Part shown: piece by piece, positions 6,622-13,061 of the stretch
Layout: every line of letters begins with the position of its first letter
Position numbering within the stretch: the first letter of the stretch is position 1
NCBI GenBank assembly: GCA_946480515.1
Contig: CAMLKX010000028.1
Span: 1-13,061 of the forward strand
DNA length: 13,061 nucleotides
Source: an uncultured Sphingomonadaceae bacterium
GTDB lineage: Bacteria > Pseudomonadota > Alphaproteobacteria > Sphingomonadales > Sphingomonadaceae
Direction of reading: 5' to 3'
Notes under the pieces: model-generated
What the model was told of the DNA's origin: nothing
Database searches by the model: none
What the model saw: only the letters and a program-made list of their open reading frames with translations
Translations under genes and position numbers: made by a program

Positions 6622-8043
6622 ATGGCAACGACGGCAGGCGGCCAGGCCGAATCAGGGGGCTCAGCCTTCATTGGCGGAATCGTCGCAGTCGCCACGATCG
6701 GCGGCTTCATGTTCGGCTATGACTCGGGGGTCATCAACGGCACTCAGAAGGGGCTTGAAGCGGCCTTTTCGTTGGGGCGGCTCGGGATTGGTGTCAATGT
6801 CGGGGCGATCCTTGTCGGGTCGGCGATTGGGGCGTTTGCCGCCGGGCGACTGTCTGACCTGATCGGACGGCGCGGAGTGATGATGACCGCGGCGGTGCTG
6901 TTCCTGGTCAGTGCGCTGCTGGCCGGTGCAGCCGACAGCTCGGCGCTGTTCGTGATCGGCCGGATTATCGGCGGGCTCGGCGTCGGCGCCGCCAGCGTCA
7001 TTTCTCCCGTGTACATCTCGGAAGTGGTCCCGGCGAATGTTCGTGGGCGGCTGTCGAGCATCCAGCAGGTGATGATCATTACCGGCCTGACCGGAGCCTT
7101 TGTCGCCAATTTCCTGCTCGCCTCCTATGCCGGTGGATCGACCGCCAATTGGTGGCTGGGCTTGCCGGCATGGCGGTGGATGTTCTGGCTGCAGGCAATT
7201 CCGGCCGCGATTTACTTCGCCGCTTTGCTGACGATCCCGGAATCACCACGCTATCTCATCATGCGCGGCCGCGAGGAGGAAGGGCGCCGAGTGCTCACGC
7301 GGCTGTTCGGATCGGCAGAGGCTGACCGGAAGCTCCCGGAAATTCGCGCCAGCCTGGCCGCGGATCATCACAAGCCCAAATTGTCCGATCTGGTCGACCG
7401 GGCGAATGGCCGCATCTGGCCGGTCGTCTGGACCGGCCTCGGCCTCGCGATCTTTCAGCAGCTCGTCGGCATCAATGTCGTCTTCTATTATGGCGCAACG
7501 CTGTGGGAAGCGGTCGGCTTTTCGGAGCGCGACGCCCTGATGACCAACATCCTCTCGGGCGTCCTCTCCATTGGCGCCTGCCTGCTGGCGATGGTCACCA
7601 TCGACCGGATTGGCCGCAAGCCGCTGCTGCTGATCGGATCGGCCGGAATGGCACTGACCCTCGCAACCGTCGCCTACGCCTTCTCGACGGCAGTGACGGA
7701 CACCGGCGGCGCCGTGTCGCTGCCGGGGAATAGCGGGCTGATCGCCCTCGTGGCAGCCAACCTTTATGTCATCTTCTTCAATCTGAGCTGGGGCCCAGTG
7801 ATGTGGGTCATGCTGGGTGAGATGTTTCCTAACCAGATCCGCGGGTCCGGACTCGCGGTGGCCGGCTTTGCGCAATGGATGGCGAACGCCGCGGTTTCGG
7901 TAAGCTTCCCGGCCCTGGCGGTGAGCCCGGGACTGGCGCCGACCTATTTCGGCTATGCCATGTTCGCGCTGATCTCATTCCTGTTCGTGCAGGTCATGGT
8001 GCGCGAGACCCGTGGCCGCGAGCTTGAAGAAATGGAGGCTTGA
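6622..8043 (+). CDS. MFS sugar:proton symporter, XylE-like
   Basis: Inner-membrane permease of the sugar porter family, 473 residues with about 12 hydrophobic segments, probably importing D-xylose with a proton. Signature motifs are in order: FGYDSGVING (31-40, Asp34 matching the proton-coupling Asp of E. coli XylE), GRLSDLIGRRG (75-85), RIIGGLGVGAASVISPVYISE with Arg114, PESPRYLIMRGR (206-217), QQLVGINVVFYYG with Gln279, Gln280 and Asn285 at sugar-contact positions, DRIGRKPLLL, LSWGPVMWVMLGEMFPNQIRG (Trp389 region) and C-terminal RETRGRELEEME. The start is ATG with GAGGA 4 nt upstream. It follows the regulator by 59 nt and is followed after about 140 nt by the GH35 gene. The xylose preference rests on the neighbouring xylA and xylB; related carriers move glucose, arabinose or galactose, so the substrate is not certain. 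The symbol is left empty for that reason. Confidence 0.92.
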   Translation: MATTAGGQAESGGSAFIGGIVAVATIGGFMFGYDSGVINGTQKGLEAAFSLGRLGIGVNVGAILVGSAIGAFAAGRLSDLIGRRGVMMTAAVLFLVSALLAGAADSSALFVIGRIIGGLGVGAASVISPVYISEVVPANVRGRLSSIQQVMIITGLTGAFVANFLLASYAGGSTANWWLGLPAWRWMFWLQAIPAAIYFAALLTIPESPRYLIMRGREEEGRRVLTRLFGSAEADRKLPEIRASLAADHHKPKLSDLVDRANGRIWPVVWTGLGLAIFQQLVGINVVFYYGATLWEAVGFSERDALMTNILSGVLSIGACLLAMVTIDRIGRKPLLLIGSAGMALTLATVAYAFSTAVTDTGGAVSLPGNSGLIALVAANLYVIFFNLSWGPVMWVMLGEMFPNQIRGSGLAVAGFAQWMANAAVSVSFPALAVSPGLAPTYFGYAMFALISFLFVQVMVRETRGRELEEMEA

Positions 8044-8172
8044 TGCCCCTCGCTTACGGGCTTTGCCGCGACCTTAGTGCCGCTTGTCGGTTGATCGACG
8101 TGGATTAATCAGACAAGACTGTTCGATAGAGCCTTCCCTCCGCAGAGGAGGAGTTGCTCGGATTTTCTTGAT

Positions 8173-8176
8173 GGAG
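8173..8176 (+). promoter_or_regulatory. Possible ribosome binding site for the GH35 gene
   Basis: GGAG lies 6 nt before the in-frame GTG at 8183. A stronger-looking GAGGAGGAG further upstream (from about 8145) has no in-frame start at a suitable distance. This site therefore favours the GTG over the ATGs at 8171 and 8198, though not decisively. Confidence 0.4.
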
Positions 8177-8182
8177 TGGTGG

Positions 8183-9811
8183 GTGATCCGGTTTTTCATG
8201 AAGTCCCTTGCGTGCGCGACGATCATCGCCAGCATTCTGTCGGTGGCGCACACGAAAGCGGCGGCAGCGGAGCTTCCGCGGCTGGTCACGAACAATGGAC
8301 GTCATGCCTTGATGGTCGATGGCAAGCCGTTCCTCATCCTCGGCGGCCAGATCCATAATTCCAGCAATTATCCCTCCGTGCTGCCCCGGATCTGGCCGGT
8401 TCTGCGCTCGATCCACGCCAATACGATCGAGGCACCGGTGTCGTGGGAGCAGCTGGAACCAGTCGAGGGGCGGTTCGACTTCACCTGGGTCGACGCTCTC
8501 ATCCGGGAAGCGCGCGCCAATGACATGCGCGTCGTTCTGCTGTGGTTCGGCAGCTGGAAGAATGGGGAGTCGACCTACACTCCGGAGTGGGTGAAGTCCG
8601 ACACCCGGCGCTTTCCTCGCCTTCAGGCGCGCGATGGCCGCCCGACACTGACCCTCTCGCCGTTTGGGGAGGCGACCCTGCAGGCCGACATCAAGGCTTT
8701 CACGCAGTTGATGCGCCATCTTCGCCAGGTCGATCCGCAGCACACGGTGATCATGGTCCAGATCGAAAATGAAGTGGGGACCCATGGCGTCGCGCGTGAT
8801 TATTCACCGGCGGCGGAGCGGCTGTTCACCGGCAATGTGCCCGCGGCCATTGCTACCGCGGCCGGCAAGCCTGCAGGGACCTGGTCGCAAGCCTTCGGGA
8901 AAGAAGCGGACCAGTCGTTCGCAGCCTGGTCCTACGCTCGCTACATCGAGCAGATCGCCATTGCCGGGAAAGCCGAAAAGCGGCTGCCGCTGTATGTCAA
9001 TGCTGCGGTGTTCAACCCATTCAACACGGCGATGGCCGATACCGTCGGCAGTGGCGGTCCCAACTGGAACGTCATTCCGATCTGGAAGGCCGCCGCGCCC
9101 TCTTTGGATATGCTTGCGCCGGACCTCTATTCGCCCGATCCGAAGACCTACCTCGCGCTGCTCGATCGCTATACTCGCGCGGATAACGCCTTGTTCGTTC
9201 CGGAAAGCGGCAATGGGCTGAGCTCGGCCCGCTATTTCTGGGGCGCCCTGGGGCGTGGCGCAATCGGCTGGGCGCCGTTCGGAATGGACGCGTCGAATTA
9301 CTCCAACTATCCGCTTGGGGCGCGTACGCTCGATGCAAAGACCATCGAGGCTTATGCCGCTTTGTTCCGCCTGTTCCGGCCCATCGCTTCCGATTGGGCG
9401 GCGATCGCCTCTACTCGCCCGACGTGGGGCTCGGTCAAGGCACAAGACGCCGAGCAATCGAAGACGCTCGGCCGCTGGCGGGTCACCGCCAGCTATGGCC
9501 GCAATAGTTTCGACGTTCCCGCGTGGCCGGGCCTGCAACCGCCGCCGTGGGCCAGTGAGCCGGTCGGGGGCGGCGTCGTTGCGCAACTGAGCGCGGATGA
9601 GTTCCTGATTGCCGGGCAGTATGTTCGCCTTCGCTTTGCGCCCGTTGACGCGTCTTCGAACATGCAGATCATGAGCGCGGAGGAGGGCACGTTCGTCGAT
9701 GGCCAGTGGCGCGCGCAGCGCCGCTGGAATGGCGATCAGATCACGTCCGGCTTCAACTTTAATGAGCAGCCCGCCTTGCTGCGCGTGCGGCTTGCTACCT
9801 TCACCAACTGA
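8183..9811 (+). CDS. GH35 glycosidase with DUF5597 C-terminus (beta-galactosidase-like), exported
   Basis: Retaining exo-glycosidase of family GH35, 542 residues from the GTG chosen. Residues 1 to about 29 form a Sec-type signal peptide (hydrophobic core after MKS, ending in AHTKAAAA), so it should act in the periplasm or on the surface. The catalytic barrel has WFGSWKNGESTYTPEWV, QIENEVG with the presumed acid/base Glu197, and LFVPESGNG with the presumed nucleophile Glu341. A C-terminal beta-domain of the DUF5597 kind, with DEFLIAGQYVRLRF, occupies about 400-540. Related enzymes such as Cellvibrio Bgl35A remove beta-galactosyl side chains from xyloglucan oligosaccharides; beta-galactosidase or arabinosidase activity is also possible. 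The GH3 and xylose genes around it fit hemicellulose use. Starts at 8171 (ATG) or 8198 (ATG, 537 residues) are possible. An open frame reaches back to 8084, but its first 33 residues do not resemble a signal peptide. Confidence 0.88.
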   Translation: MIRFFMKSLACATIIASILSVAHTKAAAAELPRLVTNNGRHALMVDGKPFLILGGQIHNSSNYPSVLPRIWPVLRSIHANTIEAPVSWEQLEPVEGRFDFTWVDALIREARANDMRVVLLWFGSWKNGESTYTPEWVKSDTRRFPRLQARDGRPTLTLSPFGEATLQADIKAFTQLMRHLRQVDPQHTVIMVQIENEVGTHGVARDYSPAAERLFTGNVPAAIATAAGKPAGTWSQAFGKEADQSFAAWSYARYIEQIAIAGKAEKRLPLYVNAAVFNPFNTAMADTVGSGGPNWNVIPIWKAAAPSLDMLAPDLYSPDPKTYLALLDRYTRADNALFVPESGNGLSSARYFWGALGRGAIGWAPFGMDASNYSNYPLGARTLDAKTIEAYAALFRLFRPIASDWAAIASTRPTWGSVKAQDAEQSKTLGRWRVTASYGRNSFDVPAWPGLQPPPWASEPVGGGVVAQLSADEFLIAGQYVRLRFAPVDASSNMQIMSAEEGTFVDGQWRAQRRWNGDQITSGFNFNEQPALLRVRLATFTN

Positions 9812-9846
9812 ACTCACGCTCGCTTGAACAACCGCGGAGCCAACTG

Positions 9847-12114
9847 ATGACGATCCAAATCTCGAGGCGAAGCCTGCTTCGGAGTGCGTCCGCTGCCGCG
9901 TTTGTCAGCGCCGCGCCCGGCGCGTTCGCAATGCCAAGCCTCGCCCGTGATCGCGACATCGACCGCATCATCGCTCGAATGACAATCGAGGAGAAGGCGG
10001 GGCAGCTCAGCATCTTCGCCGATCCGGTGAGACCGGGCGGGATCATCATCAATCCCAACCCGCAATCGCAAAGCATGGCGACCCTCAAGGGGCGGGTTGC
10101 TCGCGGTGAGTTCACAGGATTGTTCAATGGCATGGGGGTTGAGATCGGCCGTGAGCTGCAGCGCGTCGCGGTCGAGGAATCGCGCAGCAAGATCCCGCTG
10201 ATCTTCGCCGGCGACGTTATCCACGGGGCCAATACGGTCTTTCCGATCCCGCTCGGAGAGTCGGCCAGCTTCGATTTCGGTCTGGCGGAGCGGACTGCCC
10301 GGGCGGCGGCCGTTGAATCGACCGCTCGCGGCTTGCATTGGACTTTTGCGCCGATGGTCGACGTCGCCCGCGACCAGCGCTGGGGCAGGGTTGCCGAAGG
10401 CGCCGGGGAAGACACCTGGCTTGGCTGCCGTTTCGCGGAGGCTCGGGTGCGCGGCTTCCAGGGCCGCAATCTCAAGGACCCCGCCAGCATGCTGGCCTGC
10501 CCCAAGCATTTCGCAGCTTATGGGGCAGTCGAAGGCGGGATGGATTATAACACCGCCGACATCCCCGAAACGACGCTACGAGAGGTCCATCTGCCGCCGT
10601 TCCTTGCGGCGTTCGAGGCCGGCGCGCTGTCGACCATGTCCAGCTTCAACGATGTTGCGGGCGTTCCTGCAACCGGCAATCGCTATCTGCTCACGACGAT
10701 CCTTCGGGAGGAATGGAAATTCCCGGGCCTGGTGGTCTCGGATTATACGTCGGAAGAGGAGTTGATCCTGCACGGCTATGCCAAGGATGGCCCGGATGCA
10801 GTCGCCAAGGCACTCACCGCCGGGTGCGACATCTCGATGCAGAGCAATCTCTACAACAAGCATCTGCCGGCGCTGGTCCGTGACGGCAAGGTGCCGATGA
10901 CGGTCGTCGATCGGGCCGTCCGCCGGGTCTTGCTCGTCAAAAAGGCGCTCGGCCTGTTCGAAAATCCTTATCGCTCGCTCGATCTGGCTCGCGAGAAGAG
11001 CGACATCCGCCTTCCCGCGACGGTTGCGCTCGCCCGCGAGGCGGCACGCGGGTCGATGGTGCTGCTCAAGAACGAAGGGGGCCTGCTGCCGCTTTCAAAG
11101 AACGCATCGATCGCGCTGATCGGCCCAGCCGTATCCGACCGGCCGGACCTGCCGGGTCCATGGGCGGTGTTTCCCGACATCAAGCAGCACGTCACGATCG
11201 AGGAGGGGCTGCGCGCGGCGCTTGGCCCCTCGGGTAAGCTTCAGGTGGTTCGGGGATCGCGCTATGAAGAGCCGATTGACGGCGGCATCGCGGCCGCAGT
11301 CGCAGCCGCAGCCGCAAATTCAGCCGACGTGGTCGTCCTAGTGGTGGGGGAGTCGGCGAGCATGTCCGGCGAGGCGCAATCGCGGGCCGACATCTCCATT
11401 CCGCAGCCGCAAATGGCTCTTGCCGAGGCGGTGGCGGCAACCGGCAAGCCGATGGTCGTGCTGTTGCGGCACGGGCGCGCCCTTGCACTCACCGGGGTCG
11501 TGCGGGATGCCCGCGCGATCATGGCAACATGGTTCCTCGGCTCCGAAACCGGTCCGGCAATCGCCGAGGTGCTGTTCGGCGACCATTCACCAAGAGGCCG
11601 CCTGCCGGTCAGCTTCCCGCAAGCGTCGGGACAGCAGCCGTTCTACTATAATCACCGCCGCACCGGCCGCCCGCAACTCACCAAGGAGAAGGCCTACAAG
11701 GCGCGCTATCGTGAATTTGCGACCGCGCCGCTCTATCCGTTCGGCCACGGCCTGACCTATTCAACGATCAACTATGGCGCGACCCAGGTCAGTGGGCCGA
11801 CCATGCGCCGGAATGGCAAGATCCGAGTTTCTGCAACGATCAGCAATACGGGTGGCCGGTCAGCCCATGAGGTCGCGCAGCTCTATTTTTGCGACCGGGT
11901 GGCATCCGTCACTCGGCCGGTCCGCCAATTGTGCGGGGTCCGCCACCTGGATCTGCAGCCGGGCCAATCTGCAACGGTCGAGTTCGAATTGTCGGAGCAG
12001 GACCTTGCGTTCGTCCATCCGGACCTCAAACGCTTCGCGGAGCCAGGCGAATTCGACGTGTGGATCGCGCCCTCCGCCGAAGGCGGCACCCCGGCCCGTT
12101 TTGTGTTGGTCTGA
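9847..12114 (+). CDS. GH3 beta-glycosidase, BglX-like, with Tat signal
   Basis: Retaining beta-glucosidase or beta-xylosidase of family GH3, 755 residues, close to E. coli BglX (765). The N-terminus ISRRSLLRSAS followed by an alanine-rich hydrophobic stretch to about residue 30 is a twin-arginine signal, so the folded enzyme should be exported to the periplasm. The barrel domain shows GDVIHGANTVFPIPLG, FAPMVDVARDQRWGR, CPKHFAAYGAVEGG (Lys220-His221) and GLVVSDY with nucleophile Asp299. The second domain holds the likely acid/base Glu509 in SMSGEAQSRADI. The FGHGLTYSTI segment leads into a fibronectin-III-like C-terminal domain. The ATG has GGAG 7 nt upstream and begins 35 nt after the GH35 stop, so the two are co-transcribed. 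GH3 sequence alone does not separate glucosidase from xylosidase; the xylose genes nearby make release of xylose from short xylosides, or glucose from xyloglucan fragments, the best guesses. Confidence 0.93.
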   Translation: MTIQISRRSLLRSASAAAFVSAAPGAFAMPSLARDRDIDRIIARMTIEEKAGQLSIFADPVRPGGIIINPNPQSQSMATLKGRVARGEFTGLFNGMGVEIGRELQRVAVEESRSKIPLIFAGDVIHGANTVFPIPLGESASFDFGLAERTARAAAVESTARGLHWTFAPMVDVARDQRWGRVAEGAGEDTWLGCRFAEARVRGFQGRNLKDPASMLACPKHFAAYGAVEGGMDYNTADIPETTLREVHLPPFLAAFEAGALSTMSSFNDVAGVPATGNRYLLTTILREEWKFPGLVVSDYTSEEELILHGYAKDGPDAVAKALTAGCDISMQSNLYNKHLPALVRDGKVPMTVVDRAVRRVLLVKKALGLFENPYRSLDLAREKSDIRLPATVALAREAARGSMVLLKNEGGLLPLSKNASIALIGPAVSDRPDLPGPWAVFPDIKQHVTIEEGLRAALGPSGKLQVVRGSRYEEPIDGGIAAAVAAAAANSADVVVLVVGESASMSGEAQSRADISIPQPQMALAEAVAATGKPMVVLLRHGRALALTGVVRDARAIMATWFLGSETGPAIAEVLFGDHSPRGRLPVSFPQASGQQPFYYNHRRTGRPQLTKEKAYKARYREFATAPLYPFGHGLTYSTINYGATQVSGPTMRRNGKIRVSATISNTGGRSAHEVAQLYFCDRVASVTRPVRQLCGVRHLDLQPGQSATVEFELSEQDLAFVHPDLKRFAEPGEFDVWIAPSAEGGTPARFVLV

Positions 12115-12148
12115 CCGTATTAGCCAATCGGCGCTCGCGCCAAATTCT

Positions 12149-12152
12149 GGAG
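12149..12152 (+). promoter_or_regulatory. Ribosome binding site supporting the GTG start of the second GH3
   Basis: GGAG ends 6 nt before the GTG at 12159. No ATG precedes the Tat signal in this frame, so this site and the signal peptide together fix the start. Confidence 0.65.
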
Positions 12153-12158
12153 ATCACA

Positions 12159-13061
12159 GTGTCGAGCAATTTCGCATTCAGCCGCCGCGCCTTTCTGGCG
12201 ACGGCAGCCGCCGTCGCTCCGGCCGCCGCGTCCGCGCAGGCCGTGGGGCGCCCAATCTACAAGAATCCGTCGGCGCCGATCCAGGACCGGGTGCGCGATC
12301 TCCTCGGCAGAATGACGCTCGAGGAAAAGGCCGCGCAGATGCGCAGCATTGTTTACACCAAGCGGTTGTTTCTTGAGGGCGACGTCTTCTCCCCGGCCAA
12401 GGCCGACCAGCTGTTCGTCAACGGCATTGGCCACATCGGCAACGCTGGCGATACCAACGGCACGCCACGGTCTGCGACGGATGCATATCGAGCGCCCGGC
12501 GAGACAGTTGATCTCGTCAACGCCATTCAGCGGCACCTGGTGGAACGGACCCGTCTTGGCATTCCAGCAATGTTCCACGACGAAACAGCCCACGGGCTGA
12601 AGGCGCGCGAGGGAACGATCTTCCCGATCCCGCTCGGCCTCGGCAGCACCTGGGATCTAAACCTGGTCGAACAGGCGTTCTCGCTTGCGGCGAGGGAAAC
12701 TCGCTCGAGAGGAGCGACCCTCGCTCTCAGCCCGGTACTCGACATCGTTCGCGATCCCCGGTTCGGCCGGGTCGAGGAATTTTTTGGCGAAGACCCATAT
12801 TTGGTTGCGCAGATGGCGATCGCCTCGGTTCGCGGGCAGCAAGGACACACGCGCCCGCTGGCCCGCGACAAGGTCTTCACGACCCTCAAGCATTTCGTGC
12901 ATGGTGTTCCGGAAGGGGGGCTCAACACGGCGCCGTTCGAGGTTAGCGAGCGGACCTTGCGCGAGACATTCCTGGTGCCCTTCGCGGAGGTCATCAAGGC
13001 TGCGGACCCGGCGGTGATCATGCCGTCCTATAATGAGGTCGGCGGCGTCCCTTCTCATGGC
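12159..13061 (+). CDS. Second GH3 glycosidase with Tat signal, 3' end outside the window
   Basis: First 301 codons of a GH3 beta-glycosidase, open to the right edge. The start is GTG with GGAG 6 nt upstream. FSRRAFLATAAAVAPAAASA (residues 7-26) is a twin-arginine signal, so it is exported folded. GH3 barrel features follow: RMTLEEKAAQM (51-61), IPAMFHDETAHGL (135-147), GTIFPIPLGLGSTWD, SPVLDIVRDPRFGRVEEFFGED with the substrate-contact arginine, and TLKHFVHGVPEGGLNTAP with Lys244-His245. The nucleophile Asp and the second domain lie beyond the edge. It starts 44 nt after the first GH3 and is probably in the same operon. The two are clearly diverged paralogues: this one has the HGVPEGGLNTAP style seen in many bacterial beta-xylosidase/beta-glucosidase GH3s, the other is BglX-like. 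They probably have different specificities. Activity is uncertain because the protein is incomplete. Confidence 0.92.
   Translation, partial: MSSNFAFSRRAFLATAAAVAPAAASAQAVGRPIYKNPSAPIQDRVRDLLGRMTLEEKAAQMRSIVYTKRLFLEGDVFSPAKADQLFVNGIGHIGNAGDTNGTPRSATDAYRAPGETVDLVNAIQRHLVERTRLGIPAMFHDETAHGLKAREGTIFPIPLGLGSTWDLNLVEQAFSLAARETRSRGATLALSPVLDIVRDPRFGRVEEFFGEDPYLVAQMAIASVRGQQGHTRPLARDKVFTTLKHFVHGVPEGGLNTAPFEVSERTLRETFLVPFAEVIKAADPAVIMPSYNEVGGVPSHG

Noticed and set aside
8103..8110. GATTAATC palindrome in the transporter-GH35 gap as a regulatory site
   Set aside because: Symmetry stops at 8 bp, no second copy was seen and no convincing promoter boxes surround it.
8084..8182. N-terminal extension of the GH35 protein by 33 residues
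   Set aside because: It would place charged, non-hydrophobic sequence ahead of an obvious signal peptide; the GTG at 8183 or ATG at 8198 fits export better.
12130..12141. GGCG-CTCG-CGCC hairpin between the two GH3 genes as a terminator
   Set aside because: A 4-bp stem with no T-tract in a 44-nt gap between co-directional genes; too weak to call.
1..13061. Mobile element, CRISPR, tRNA, phage or defence system
   Set aside because: No transposase, integrase, direct-repeat array, tRNA-like fold or toxin-antitoxin gene was recognised; all substantial frames are explained by sugar or acetate metabolism genes.

Overview
The window is a GC-rich sugar-utilisation locus of an alphaproteobacterium, most likely a sphingomonad (Sphingomonas/Novosphingobium type). 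This rests on codon usage, on protein style (the XylA N-terminus, the Tat-exported GH3 enzymes, the ActP/DUF485 pair) and on the gene mix. The genus is an inference; no rRNA or marker gene is present.

The layout is divergent around one LacI-family regulator. Leftward from about 5.34 kb run xylB (xylulokinase), xylA (xylose isomerase) and galM (aldose 1-epimerase), closely packed with gaps of 2 and 12 nt. A 63-nt gap follows, then a DUF485 protein (yjcH type) and an acetate/cation symporter (actP) that runs off the left edge. Rightward from 5.51 kb run the LacI-family regulator, an MFS sugar-proton symporter of the XylE type, a GH35 glycosidase with a DUF5597 C-terminus, a complete GH3 glycosidase and a second GH3 cut by the right edge.

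The inferred joint job is as follows. Exported glycosidases (one Sec-type, two Tat-type signals) trim xylose-containing oligosaccharides, probably from xylan or xyloglucan, in the periplasm. The MFS permease imports the monosaccharide. GalM equilibrates anomers, XylA makes D-xylulose, and XylB makes D-xylulose 5-phosphate for the pentose phosphate pathway. This is the isomerase route, not the oxidative Weimberg route known from Caulobacter. No TonB receptor, GH10/GH43/GH31 enzyme or Weimberg gene is in the window.

The most useful non-coding observation is a matching palindromic operator (core TAGCGCT with ACAT on its right flank) at both the xylB promoter and the transporter promoter. This links the two arms under the LacI-type regulator. 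An 11-bp-arm inverted repeat lies just upstream of the xylB promoter and is unexplained. I see no mobile element, CRISPR, tRNA, rRNA, phage or defence system and no gene of an unfamiliar family. The window looks like a well-formed metabolic locus, with novelty limited to its regulation and gene combination. No stretch over 300 bases lacks a gene.
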